NCBI RefSeq assembly: GCF_026684035.1
Contig: NZ_CP113361.1
Coordinates: forward strand, 2,584,165 to 2,648,164
Origin: Methanogenium organophilum
GTDB lineage: Archaea; Halobacteriota; Methanomicrobia; Methanomicrobiales; Methanomicrobiaceae
DNA: 64,000 bases
Direction: 5' to 3'
Shown here: positions 40,193 to 49,299 of the stretch, one piece after another
How positions within the stretch are numbered: position 1 is the first letter of the stretch
Layout: each line of letters opens with the position of its first letter
Translations under genes and position numbers: made by a program
Notes under the pieces: model-generated
What the model was told of the DNA's origin: nothing
Databases searched by the model: none
What the model saw: the letters and a program-made list of their open reading frames with translations, nothing else

Positions 40193-40969
40193 TTATAATG
40201 CAATAAGCATTGAATCCTTGGAGATAATTCCACTGAGTTTTCCGTCTTTAGTAACCGGAACTGAACTAATTCCCTTGTTTACAATCATTTCAACAAACTC
40301 GGAAACCGCAGCACTTTCATCAAGGGAAAGAGCCGGTGCAGTCATAATGTCGCCGACAAAGAGATTTTTTATCTGATTGTCCTGATGTTTCCCATCAACA
40401 TGGGTTCTGAAATCACGCATCGCCCGTGCCACATCGGTTTCTGTGACAATTCCGGCAATCGCACCATCATCCATAACGACAAATTTCGTCACGTTCTCAT
40501 CAAGCATGCGCCTGCGAAGATGGATGACCCGCTCGTCCTGACCAATTACAGGCGCTTTTTGTATCAGATTCTCAGTTGTAGTATCCGGCACCATCGCCTT
40601 AAGGAGGTCGGTTGCATCCACCTTTCCAATGAGTTTGTGCTCGCTGTCAAGCACAACTACTACTTTATATTCCTGGAGAAGCGGAATTAGTATATCTGCC
40701 TCTTCATCGCCATAGACTGATGTGAAATTCTCATCAGTTGTGTTTGCCACGCGAATCTTTGTAGGTGGCAGAGTGGATGTTTTTTTGCTGCCAAGTGTTT
40801 CTGCAATAGCTGCACGGGAAATCGTTCCCATCACTGATCCATTATTCGTAACGATCAGAGGATCTACACCATCTGCAAGCATTTTGTCAAGCGCTTCTGT
40901 TATTGGAGCAGATTTTGCAACGGTAATTGACTTGGACATCACATCTTTGACAAATATTTCCTGACTCAT
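40193..40969 (-). CDS. Protein of four CBS domains (1 of 4 in cluster)
   Basis: Made almost only of CBS motifs, which bind adenine nucleotides or related ligands and sense energy state. Four repeats can be seen, each opening with a D(V/I)M-type segment: KDVMSKSITVAKSAP, an internal one near 70-125, IQKAPVIGQDERVIH, and VGDIMTAPALSLDES at the end. The start is set at ATG 40969 (weak AGGA site 10 bp upstream), giving 258 residues; the frame is open to 41020. No effector domain is attached. It lies 199 bp after the next CBS gene, so it may have its own promoter. Confidence 0.9.
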   Translation of the reverse strand: MSQEIFVKDVMSKSITVAKSAPITEALDKMLADGVDPLIVTNNGSVMGTISRAAIAETLGSKKTSTLPPTKIRVANTTDENFTSVYGDEEADILIPLLQEYKVVVVLDSEHKLIGKVDATDLLKAMVPDTTTENLIQKAPVIGQDERVIHLRRRMLDENVTKFVVMDDGAIAGIVTETDVARAMRDFRTHVDGKHQDNQIKNLFVGDIMTAPALSLDESAAVSEFVEMIVNKGISSVPVTKDGKLSGIISKDSMLIAL

Positions 40970-41168
40970 TTTGCCACTTCCTGGATACATATATCTATTC
41001 AGAATCCTGCGCATCATCACAGGATTAAAGGCTCATTATTCACTGACCGATCCATCAGGCATCCTTCTTGTTCCACAGAGGAAGGATGCCGGAAACCACA
41101 AATGCCAATTGATTCATTTTGGCACCAATCTTTATGTATCCTTGCTTTTTCCCAATATGAAGCAGAAT

Positions 41169-42113
41169 TTATAGCTCATTCTGAAGGGCACGCACCAGAT
41201 CATACTCGGTAATAATACCAACCAGTCGCGAATCCTCGATAACAGGCAGAGCGCCTACACCCTTTGAAAGCATAAAGCGTGCCGCATCACCGACATTTTC
41301 CAGCGGAGATGTTGTCAGTAGATCTCCTTTCATCAGAGACCGTACCGAAATGCCAAGAACATCATCTGTTGAACCCGTGGTGATATTTTCAAAGATGGTC
41401 CCGTCCCCGACATACTTCATGATGTCCATTGCCGTCACAATGCCAAAGAGCACATCATTGCTTACTACCGGCAGCCGCCTGAAATTCCTTCGCGTCATCT
41501 CCCTTCCGGCCCCCTGAATGGTTTCATCGGGACTAATGACACGAAGCGACGTGGTCATTACATCCTCAACAAGACTTTTACTCTTGTATGAAGTGAGCAC
41601 CTGCAGCACATCGCGCTCAGTAATTATTCCCATCAACAGGTCATTATTGTCGACAATAGGAAGCCCGCCGGTTTTTGTCATAACAATTCTGTCAACAACG
41701 TCCGGAAGCTCATCAGAGGGATGAACAGTTTCAAGATCTGTGGACATTATTTCTTTTACGGGTTCATTGATGGCAGAAAGTATCTGTCCCTGGTGCTTTA
41801 CGGTTACAAGGTTAAATTTTGAGCCGCCACCCATCAGATCCACAACATCACTTGCCGTAATAAGACCACGCAGCCTTCCCGTACCGGCATCAGTCACCGG
41901 CAATCTGCGAAACCCTTTCGAACACATGGCAACAACTGCCCGATAGATCTGCATTGTCTGGGGGACGGAATACACATCGCTCGTTCCTATAGCCAGAATT
42001 TCAGACGGGTGTTCCGGTTTATTCGTGGAAAATTCTACAGGCCGTCCATTCATTTTTCCAGGATTTGTCCTTATTTCATCAGCTGGTTTCGTATTCTTCA
42101 TATTTCTGTGCAT
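41169..42113 (-). CDS. Protein of four CBS domains (2 of 4 in cluster)
   Basis: A 314-residue four-CBS protein. After about 30 polar residues the repeats follow at roughly 35-110, 115-180, 185-245 and 255-312, with KEIMSTDLETVHPSD, VEDVMTTSLRVISPDE and VRSLMKGDLLTTSP as repeat openings. The phrases RRLPVT/RRLPVVS and GLITASD are classic CBS. The start is ATG 42113, because an AGGAG site lies 6 bp before it; this overlaps the upstream gene by 35 bp. The ligand and partner are unknown. Confidence 0.9.
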   Translation of the reverse strand: MHRNMKNTKPADEIRTNPGKMNGRPVEFSTNKPEHPSEILAIGTSDVYSVPQTMQIYRAVVAMCSKGFRRLPVTDAGTGRLRGLITASDVVDLMGGGSKFNLVTVKHQGQILSAINEPVKEIMSTDLETVHPSDELPDVVDRIVMTKTGGLPIVDNNDLLMGIITERDVLQVLTSYKSKSLVEDVMTTSLRVISPDETIQGAGREMTRRNFRRLPVVSNDVLFGIVTAMDIMKYVGDGTIFENITTGSTDDVLGISVRSLMKGDLLTTSPLENVGDAARFMLSKGVGALPVIEDSRLVGIITEYDLVRALQNEL

Positions 42114-42879
42114 GTACGACTCCTGGTAATTCGAGAGCATTTAGAATATCCTGGCGTGATACAATACCGACAATCTTCCCATCCGATTCAATCACCGGAA
42201 GACGACTGACATCATGCTGTATCATTGCCCGTGCTGCATCCCCTATTGAATCATTCCTGAAAGTAATAATGGCAGGGGTAACCATGACATACTCAACCGG
42301 TGTTTTATGCTTTGCTTCAATTGATCGGCGTATGTGCCCATGCATGATTAGATCCGTCCGGGATATCATGCCGAGAATACAATTACCCTCTTCAACCGGA
42401 AGTGCATCATAGCCACTTTCAGTAATTACTGAATAGACGGCATGCAACGGATCATCCCGATTGCAGGTCACTACAGGTTCAATCATATATTCACTTACCA
42501 GTCCGGTGGGATTTTGTCGGGACATAATAACCGGAAAGAGTGCAGAAAGCTGCACTGCTCCCAGCAATTCTCCAGAATGCGAGCATACTGCCACGCTATC
42601 GGTCTGCGCGTTTTTTATTTGTGCAAGGGCATTTTCTACGGAATCTTCAGAATACACAAAAGGCGCATCACGAAGAAATGTCTGGATCTCCAGATTTGAC
42701 TTTGTGTCATTAACAAGAATCACATCCGAAATATCAATATATCCGACCAGACGTCCATTTCTATCCCGGATAAACATCTCTCTGAATGAATCCTCCCTAA
42801 GATATTTTCTTGCCTTTGTAACCAGATCATCCGGATACAACACTGGAATTTCTCGTATCAGGTCGAGTGCGACCATCAT
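42079..42879 (-). CDS. Protein of four CBS domains (3 of 4 in cluster)
   Basis: 266 residues, four CBS units. The first two are degenerate (DLVTKARKYLREDSFREM, FVYSEDSVENALAQI) and the last two canonical (VSEYMIEPVVTCNRDD, VEYVMVTPAIITFRND, ending SRLPVIESDGKIVGIVSRQD). The start overlaps the end of the fourth CBS gene by 4 bp, and the end overlaps the second gene by 35 bp. The overlaps argue strongly for one transcript and stoichiometric synthesis. Confidence 0.9.
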   Translation of the reverse strand: MMVALDLIREIPVLYPDDLVTKARKYLREDSFREMFIRDRNGRLVGYIDISDVILVNDTKSNLEIQTFLRDAPFVYSEDSVENALAQIKNAQTDSVAVCSHSGELLGAVQLSALFPVIMSRQNPTGLVSEYMIEPVVTCNRDDPLHAVYSVITESGYDALPVEEGNCILGMISRTDLIMHGHIRRSIEAKHKTPVEYVMVTPAIITFRNDSIGDAARAMIQHDVSRLPVIESDGKIVGIVSRQDILNALELPGVVHAQKYEEYETS

Positions 42880-43442
42880 AACGGTTCATCCTCTCCTCGG
42901 CAGGTTGGACAGATCATATTTCCGTCAACATTCACCAGGTCGTCTGACATACAGCCACATTCATCGCAAATGCCATCCACAAGCTCATCATAACGGTTTA
43001 TTTCAATGAGATTGGACATAATCCCGTTCATTTCATTGGATACTGCCAGAATATCGCGTACGGTAACGATACCAACAACCCGGGAATTCTCAACAACGGG
43101 AATTCTCCTGACTTTATTCTTCATCATTATGTTGGCAGCATCCTCTATGGTTTTATCAAGGCCAATGGTGATCAGCGGTGTGCTCATGACTTCATGAACA
43201 AACACATCACCCGGCACTCTGTTTTTTGCAACAACCTTGCAATTGATATCCTGTTCTGTGACAATACCGACAGGTGCGTTTTTTTTCAGCACAATACAAC
43301 TGCCGACTTCGTCACGGCACATTTTCTCAGCGGCATGTGCTACCGTTGATCCCGAGTCTATTGTCGTGGGACGAAACCTGATCACTTCTTTCAGAAGGAT
43401 ACGGGTTTCAAACCGCATTTGGTTCATCCTGTTATCACTCAC
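42876..43442 (-). CDS. CBS-pair protein with C-terminal zinc ribbon (4 of 4, first in transcription)
   Basis: 188 residues. A CBS pair (residues about 18-135, with VHEVMSTPLITIGLDKT and RRIPVVENSRVVGIVTVRD) is followed by a C-terminal zinc-ribbon made of CDECG and CPTC (about 20 residues apart). Zinc ribbons of this kind often mediate protein or nucleic-acid contacts, so this member may connect the CBS set to a target. It is the first gene of the cluster and is divergent from arvA over 198 bp. Confidence 0.9.
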   Translation of the reverse strand: MSDNRMNQMRFETRILLKEVIRFRPTTIDSGSTVAHAAEKMCRDEVGSCIVLKKNAPVGIVTEQDINCKVVAKNRVPGDVFVHEVMSTPLITIGLDKTIEDAANIMMKNKVRRIPVVENSRVVGIVTVRDILAVSNEMNGIMSNLIEINRYDELVDGICDECGCMSDDLVNVDGNMICPTCRGEDEPL

Positions 43443-43629
43443 TCAGATCACCAGTTTTTCTGCATCAAAAAAATGAAGCAGAGGTGGTATACTGGGCTAT
43501 TATGCCGTATTCGTATAAAAGAATAGTGAACATGCACACGAATATGCCAATTTCTTTAGATTTTCCTGATGCAAGAATAAATCTATATTATTAGGGAGGC
43601 AGATATCTGATTACGAATATTCTGCTTTC

Positions 43630-43635
43630 AGGAGG
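43630..43635 (+). promoter_or_regulatory. Strong ribosome-binding site of arvA
   Basis: AGGAGG stands 5 bp before the ATG at 43641 and is fully complementary to the 16S 3' end in this window. A TATA-like element (CTATATTAT) lies near 43583-43591, so the message has a leader of about 25-30 nt, unlike many apparently leaderless genes here. Confidence 0.6.
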
Positions 43636-43640
43636 GACTC

Positions 43641-44282
43641 ATGAATCTTTTTATACGAACGAAAAAAAGACTATCAAAATTTCTAAATGCATTTTTCAAG
43701 AAGCGTCAATCACGAATCGGCATATACGGACCACCAAACGCCGGAAAAACCACACTCTCAAACCGAATTGTGAGAGACTGGACAGGGGATGCGTTGGGCC
43801 CTGTCAGCGAAATCCCTCATGAAACCAGACGTGCCCGCCGCAAAGAGGGAATTACCATATCAAACCAGAATGGAAATACGGTAACAATTGATATTGTGGA
43901 CACACCCGGTGTAACAACAAAAATTGATTATCAGGAATTCATTGAGTACGGGATGGAAAAAGATGACGCAGTAAAGCGTGCCCGCGAAGCTACCGAAGGG
44001 GTTGCTGAAGCAATGCACTGGCTTCGTGAGGATATTGACGGTGTCATCTATATGCTAGACGCGACACTCGACCCGTTTACCCAGGTAAATATCATGCTGG
44101 TTGGTATCATTGAAAGCAGAGATTTGCCGGTAATTATCGTCGCAAATAAAATAGATCTGCCTGATGCATCAGCATCTGCAATCCGCAAGGCGTTCCCCCA
44201 GCACCCTGTGATTCCGGTATCGGGTCTTGAAGGAAACAACATGGAAGAGCTCTATGAAAAGATGCTCGACTATTTCGGGTGA
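43641..44282 (+). CDS. arvA: ArvA/OapA: small Era/Ras-like GTPase
   Basis: A 213-residue GTPase. After a basic amphipathic N-terminus (1-25) come G1 GPPNAGKTT (30-38), G3 VDTPGV near 86-91, G4 NKID near 169 and G5-like PVSGLEGN near 194. The gene order GTPase, DUF2073, zinc ribbon is that of the archaeal origin-associated proteins OapA-B-C. In Haloferax the GTPase (ArvA) is required for extracellular vesicle formation. The basic N-terminus could bind membrane. Strong own ribosome-binding site; first gene of a three-gene operon. Confidence 0.9.
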   Translation: MNLFIRTKKRLSKFLNAFFKKRQSRIGIYGPPNAGKTTLSNRIVRDWTGDALGPVSEIPHETRRARRKEGITISNQNGNTVTIDIVDTPGVTTKIDYQEFIEYGMEKDDAVKRAREATEGVAEAMHWLREDIDGVIYMLDATLDPFTQVNIMLVGIIESRDLPVIIVANKIDLPDASASAIRKAFPQHPVIPVSGLEGNNMEELYEKMLDYFG

Positions 44283-44288
44283 TTCCAG

Positions 44289-44663
44289 ATGATACAGGGA
44301 GTTCAGATAGACCTGATTTCTGCAGACAGGCTCGATAATATGACAACAATGGAGAAGATTCGTCTGATTCTTGATGATGTCATGGAAGGAAATATCGTCG
44401 TTCTGGAAAAGGGACTTACCCCGGATGAACAAAGCAGACTGATAGAAATTACCATGCTTGAAATAACACCAGACGGTTTTTCAGGAATTGAAATGGAAAC
44501 ATATTCTGCAAAGGACGCAGGTTCTTCCGGAGGAGGACTGTTCGGAAGACTTCTGGGGAAGAAGGGTCCGGGGACACGGATGACGGTTATCGGTCCTGCC
44601 AACCAGATGAAAACCATAAAGAAGGACAAAGACCTTATAAGCGCCTGGGTATCCTCAAGGTGA
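44289..44663 (+). CDS. arvB: ArvB/OapB (DUF2073 family)
   Basis: A 124-residue protein recognised as DUF2073 by IQIDLIS-type start, the MTTMEKIRLILDDVMEGNIVVLEKGLTPDEQSRLIE core (about 19-54) and FSGIEMETY. A glycine-rich basic linker (GGGLFGRLLGKKG) follows, then a short C-terminal part TVIGPANQMKTIKKD. It always neighbours the ArvA GTPase in euryarchaea. The biochemical role is unknown. It lies 6 bp after arvA. Confidence 0.88.
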   Translation: MIQGVQIDLISADRLDNMTTMEKIRLILDDVMEGNIVVLEKGLTPDEQSRLIEITMLEITPDGFSGIEMETYSAKDAGSSGGGLFGRLLGKKGPGTRMTVIGPANQMKTIKKDKDLISAWVSSR

Positions 44664-44669
44664 ATAGAA

Positions 44670-45089
44670 ATGGCACATAAGTGCACACAATGTGGACGGG
44701 AGTTTCAGGACGGATCAAATGTTATCCTCAAGGGATGTCCAAGCTGTGGCGGAAAAAAATTTCTGTATATTCGCCCACAGGATATGCACAAGGATGTGCT
44801 TGAGGAAAAAAGCATAAAACAGATTGCAGAAGAGACAAAAGAGCAGTTTCTGGAGATAACAGACGATACAAAGAAGAAAGAACCTGCCGCCGCTCCACAA
44901 AATGTGGAGATGTATGACAGAATAGAAAGTATTACTGTCATTAATCCCGGCTCCTATGAACTCAATCTGGAGAAACTTGCGGAAAGCGATGAACTGGTTG
45001 TCAGGATGGGGAGCGATGACCGGTATATGGTTGACATTCACTCGATGGGGAAGACGATGAAATCGAAGACTAAAGGCAAAAATCGATAA
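44670..45089 (+). CDS. arvC: ArvC/OapC zinc-ribbon protein
   Basis: 139 residues. An N-terminal zinc ribbon has Cys5, Cys8, Cys23, Cys26 (CTQCG and CPSCGGKKFLY). A lysine/alanine-rich linker follows (about 45-75), then a C-terminal beta domain that begins YDRIESITVINPGSYELNLEKL (read in two parts) and ends with a basic tail. It matches the zinc-ribbon family OapC/ArvC that accompanies the GTPase and DUF2073 genes. It lies 6 bp after arvB and closes the operon; a T-rich tract follows the stop. Confidence 0.88.
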   Translation: MAHKCTQCGREFQDGSNVILKGCPSCGGKKFLYIRPQDMHKDVLEEKSIKQIAEETKEQFLEITDDTKKKEPAAAPQNVEMYDRIESITVINPGSYELNLEKLAESDELVVRMGSDDRYMVDIHSMGKTMKSKTKGKNR

Positions 45090-45373
45090 TATTTTCTTTT
45101 TTATACACGCTTTAACACCATCCTAAGAGATTCAGCAGTATTTTCCCGGATTCATGATCCGGATTACACCTCATAAATACGAAAGGGACTGGCTTCCGGC
45201 ATTCCCGAGAGTATAAGGACAACCTTGTATGAATTCCGGGTTTGTGACAGATATCATGCTTATTGAGCCTAATACCAGAGATACAGAAATTGAAAGATAG
45301 CTCCGGAGTGGACATTCCTCCCTGCATCCGGATCCCGATAAAAAATGGCCATCTTTTGGTGAAATTTGAAAAA
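45090..45373. other. Non-coding spacer between convergent arvC and pilin-cassette genes
   Basis: 284 bp without a credible gene. A T-rich run right after arvC (45092-45104) may terminate that operon. A hairpin with arms CCGGAT/ATCCGG lies at 45146-45162. The rest shows no tRNA, repeat or motif that I recognise. Confidence 0.5.
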
Positions 45374-48187
45374 TCAGAATGGATAATCAGCTGGATTGCT
45401 GATATACTGGTCCATATTTTTGAAGGTGACGGTCGTCCCGCCGCTCGTTACCAGGAAACCGTCCCGTGCGATAACCAGTCCTTCAAAGAATCCACCATTG
45501 AACTCCACCTTCCCGTTTGGTGCAAAGAGAACGCCGGTAACACCGCTCCCACCCAAGCCGGTCAACACAATATCACCATCTTTTGCAACGATGATCACGT
45601 CGTATGCAGGATCAACCCAACTGTTTGATGTATAGCTGTCTGCCGCAATTTTGAGATTACTTGCAAGTGCACCACTGGTCACATATCCCCGGGATGAATA
45701 CCATTCATCGCTTTTCACCGGAGGCATGGTCACCGCGGGTATGGTAAAGCCTGGTACTGATTCAACCTTCTCACAGTGTTTGAGTATAGTCTTCCCAATT
45801 CCATCAGGATAGGTAAATGAACCAGTATAAAGGACAGTACCATCTTTCAGAACAGGCGTCCAGCCCAGTTCCAAATCCCCATCGACATATATCGTCCCAT
45901 GAATTACTGGATCTTTCAGGTAACAGTTGCCATTGACATAGACATCTCCAAAAATATCTCTCGTTCCGTTATCCAGAATAAAGTCCCCATTCACATAAAT
46001 AGAACCCGGAGATTCCTCAGATCCTAATGCTGCACTCCCTACATCCAGTGAGATTGTTCCATCCACATATATATTTGAAACAGCAAGAGAGGTTCCACCA
46101 TTGAGGTCAGCCGTATTCAGTTCACTACCGGTGATATGAATCGTTGCTCCCGGTCCGGTGACGGTGTCTCCGGCAAAGGAGAGTTCCTGCCCGTATACAA
46201 AGACACCCTCATTCACAACATACTGCCCAAATGCGCTCACGCCCTCAGTTGCATTAATGTATGCCGTACGCTCAAGAGTATCCGTACCATACGCATTCGT
46301 CACCGTGAGGTTCACATCATACGTCCCGGCATCAGTATAGGTGTGCAGGGGATTCAGGTCCGAGGACGTTGTACCGTCACCAAAGCTCCAGAGATACGTG
46401 AAGGGTGTGGTCCCCGTCACGGTTGAAGTGAACTGCACAGCAAGCGGGACGTCGCCTGACACCGGCGTCCCAGTGAATGATACCACAGGTGCACCCCCGG
46501 AGGGTGGTGAGCATGCATCTGCAAGAGAAGATATCTCATCTGCCGAGAGCGCCGTTCCATAGAGATACAACTCATCCATCATTCCTTTGTAGAAGAAATT
46601 GGCCCAGTCATATTTCGTAACCATCTGCCTGCCAATACTGACTGGTTCCGTGTTTTCCTGAAGTGGTGTCCGCGTGACGCTGAAGGTACCCTCTTCCTGA
46701 CCGTCGACATATACAGTTCCCGTTCCGCCATTAACCACGACCGCAATATGGAACCACTCGTCATAGGAAAGTGGCAGGCCAGTGACATCCGATATGGCCC
46801 CCTCTACATTCTCAGGGTCAAGTTCACCGTTTTCCTCGAACCGAAGAGCGTCAGTATCAACCTGGAAAAATACTTCATAATTATTCGAATATTTCCTATG
46901 CTGGTAATCATCGTAGCCTTTGCCGATGATCTGGGTATAGTTCCGATAGGAATCCGGGGCACCAGCATATTCCGGCACTTCCGGTTTCAGCCACCCGGCA
47001 AAGGTAAACGTATCATTAAAACTGAGGGTCACATCATTGGGGACGTTCACCCAGGTGGTCGTACCATCGAAGTACAAACCAGTACCGCAGGCACCTGCCC
47101 GGCGATCCGCCGCACCGCCCTCGATGATCCCGTCATTGCCATTACCTGATGAATCAACCGCAGTGCTTCCGGACGCTTCATCAAACCGCCACCACGCAAC
47201 AGGCAGGGGCAGGCCCGTCACCGTGATATAGCCATTCTTTGTTTCCGTCGTCAAGTATGCCGTGTTATTTACCGTAAGCGAGACAGTGTATACGCCGGGA
47301 CTGGTATATGCATGCGATGGGTCTGTTTCATTAGAGGTGGTATTATCGCCAAAATCCCAGAGCCAGCCTGTAGGCGCACCGGTCGTGAGATCGGTGAAAT
47401 TCACCGTCAGAGGCGCATCGCCGGAAAGTGGCGCGGCAGTAAAATCAGCTTCAAGCCCTTCGGTTACATGGATATATCCTGTTTTAATTGCCGTACCCGA
47501 ACCGTCCGGGTTGAACGCTGTTAGCTGAACCGTGTACACGCCGGGCACCGCATAGTTATGCACCGGATTCTGTACCGATGACGTCCGCCCGTCTCCGAAA
47601 CTCCACTTCCACGCGTTGGGATCATTGGACGATGTGTCCGTGAACCGAACCGTCAGAGGCACGAGGCCATTGGTTACGTTCGCAGAGAATGCCGCCACCG
47701 GTGTCAGGCCGGTCGGGGGAATCACCGTCACACTTGTTCCCACATCCCAGAGAAGCTCCCCTCCTCCGTTAGAATCGTAATAGACAATCTGGACCGACTC
47801 CGGCGGATCACTTCCTGCAATATCAAGATACAGCGACTCACCCGAACTCCACAGTTCCCATTCGGAACCATTTTCCGTGGTAAAATTAGCTGTGGCATCT
47901 CTTCCATCGACAATTATGCGTATCTCATTCTTCCGCAGCGTATCCCCTGCATCAAGATCAAGGACATACGTAGTATTGTCATCAATGATACTGGCATCAA
48001 TCGCAACAGCAGGCACCACATACTCAGATGAGGAAGATAAAAGCATCATCAAAATAATTCCAAACGCAGCGACTAAGACGCCAATGAGAATGATCGATCC
48101 GATCATCTCGGATGAAGCGTCCTCACGATTTTCTGCCGGAGGAACAGACAGATCGTCTATTGTATTGAAAATACCAAGCCTTAGCAT
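45374..48187 (-). CDS. Large secreted pilin-like protein with PKD and LamG domains
   Basis: 937 residues. The N-terminus is an archaeal class III (type IV pilin-like) signal: a charged stretch, then SSEMIGSIILIGVLVAAFG near 26-44 as the hydrophobic helix. Three PKD domains (WxFGDG cores) lie at about 163-240, 246-325 and 569-644. A LamG/concanavalin-like domain lies between the second and third (about 334-556, WWRFDEASG start). Residues 660-937 form a repetitive beta-solenoid-like part (IYVDG, VYVNG, IYVDGDLEL repeats) ending VLFAPNGKVEFNGG. It is probably a cell-surface adhesin or pilus tip protein. Last gene of the cassette, 14 bp after the second. Confidence 0.85.
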   Translation of the reverse strand: MLRLGIFNTIDDLSVPPAENREDASSEMIGSIILIGVLVAAFGIILMMLLSSSSEYVVPAVAIDASIIDDNTTYVLDLDAGDTLRKNEIRIIVDGRDATANFTTENGSEWELWSSGESLYLDIAGSDPPESVQIVYYDSNGGGELLWDVGTSVTVIPPTGLTPVAAFSANVTNGLVPLTVRFTDTSSNDPNAWKWSFGDGRTSSVQNPVHNYAVPGVYTVQLTAFNPDGSGTAIKTGYIHVTEGLEADFTAAPLSGDAPLTVNFTDLTTGAPTGWLWDFGDNTTSNETDPSHAYTSPGVYTVSLTVNNTAYLTTETKNGYITVTGLPLPVAWWRFDEASGSTAVDSSGNGNDGIIEGGAADRRAGACGTGLYFDGTTTWVNVPNDVTLSFNDTFTFAGWLKPEVPEYAGAPDSYRNYTQIIGKGYDDYQHRKYSNNYEVFFQVDTDALRFEENGELDPENVEGAISDVTGLPLSYDEWFHIAVVVNGGTGTVYVDGQEEGTFSVTRTPLQENTEPVSIGRQMVTKYDWANFFYKGMMDELYLYGTALSADEISSLADACSPPSGGAPVVSFTGTPVSGDVPLAVQFTSTVTGTTPFTYLWSFGDGTTSSDLNPLHTYTDAGTYDVNLTVTNAYGTDTLERTAYINATEGVSAFGQYVVNEGVFVYGQELSFAGDTVTGPGATIHITGSELNTADLNGGTSLAVSNIYVDGTISLDVGSAALGSEESPGSIYVNGDFILDNGTRDIFGDVYVNGNCYLKDPVIHGTIYVDGDLELGWTPVLKDGTVLYTGSFTYPDGIGKTILKHCEKVESVPGFTIPAVTMPPVKSDEWYSSRGYVTSGALASNLKIAADSYTSNSWVDPAYDVIIVAKDGDIVLTGLGGSGVTGVLFAPNGKVEFNGGFFEGLVIARDGFLVTSGGTTVTFKNMDQYISNPADYPF

Positions 48188-48201
48188 ACCTACACCTACA
48201 C

Positions 48202-49299
48202 TTACAGAAATTCCATATCTGCTTTGGCAAGAATTACTGCATTTGAGTCGTCATTTGAACTCCAGGTATTGATAACAAACATACCAGAGTCAGTCGGTTG
48301 GGCATTGTTTAGTATGGTAAGAACACCATTCTCCCCATGGGGATCAAGCATTCCATCAACATATAATTCATAAGTCTTGTTATCTTCACCAAGCCTAAAA
48401 GCCAGATTTGATTCCAAATCCCTATACTTTGGAATCCATGCGCTTTTTATTTCAACCTCCGAACCGGAGTTCACATCATAATCGTCAATCCGAACAAAAA
48501 CTGTCTCAAAACGAAGTCCGAAGAAGGTATTACCAACTCCAGTGATACACATACGATTTCCGTTTTTTTCTTCACCTGTACGAATTGAAATTCGCTTACC
48601 ATTAGCAAGGCTACCAACACTTTGGTCCGCAGGAATATTCATCGTTGAATTCTCGGAATCAATCGTGAAATTCAGATATCGATCCTGTATTGTCCCTGTC
48701 TTTTCCAGTGTACTGAAGGCGGCAATGATCTGAGAATCACTCAACACCGACTCCGCAACATACTCACCTGCCTCAGCGGGACTGGGAGTCGCAGGGACAC
48801 CCCCTGGAGAAAGCGTTGGCAGGGGTGTGGACGTAATATCGGCCAATTGTGAACTGGTTCTCACATCGTCAACATATGACGGGCGAAGCAGAGTTCCCTG
48901 ATTCTCAGGATAGGTAATCCGGACATGTTCAGCCAGAGGAGTCACACTATCGGCAGCAGTATATTCAATTATTTCACCAACGGACCATGGCCATTCACCG
49001 GGGCTCAGAATATCCAGTTCAGATGCAGCAACCGCATTTCCATCTATATATATCGTGAAGTCTTCCTGACCAAGAGAGTCACCCCCAACATTCTGGAAAT
49101 AAATTGTGGTCCCGTTATTCGAGACAATAACATCCACCACCGGTACTTCCTCAGCGACTGGTTGTGAAAATAATAAGAGACCGACCAGCGTGACCCCTAC
49201 AACTGTCAGACCAATAAGCAGGACTCCTGCTATTATTTCAGAAACTCCGTCATCATTCATCTGGTTTACCTTATGCCAGCTCATGGTTGCATTCCTCAT
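48202..49299 (-). CDS. Archaeal type IV pilin-like protein (second of cassette)
   Basis: 365 residues. The class III signal is NDDGVSEIIAGVLLIGLTVVG (residues about 15-35); cleavage by a PibD-like peptidase would occur near the glycine before VSEII. A beta-rich domain with the archaeal pilin NNGTTIYFQNVGG pattern follows, then a proline/threonine linker (about 150-170) and a C-terminal domain with no domain that I recognise. The start overlaps the upstream gene stop by 4 bp (ATGA); an internal Met14 directly before the signal is an alternative start. Confidence 0.82.
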   Translation of the reverse strand: MRNATMSWHKVNQMNDDGVSEIIAGVLLIGLTVVGVTLVGLLLFSQPVAEEVPVVDVIVSNNGTTIYFQNVGGDSLGQEDFTIYIDGNAVAASELDILSPGEWPWSVGEIIEYTAADSVTPLAEHVRITYPENQGTLLRPSYVDDVRTSSQLADITSTPLPTLSPGGVPATPSPAEAGEYVAESVLSDSQIIAAFSTLEKTGTIQDRYLNFTIDSENSTMNIPADQSVGSLANGKRISIRTGEEKNGNRMCITGVGNTFFGLRFETVFVRIDDYDVNSGSEVEIKSAWIPKYRDLESNLAFRLGEDNKTYELYVDGMLDPHGENGVLTILNNAQPTDSGMFVINTWSSNDDSNAVILAKADMEFL

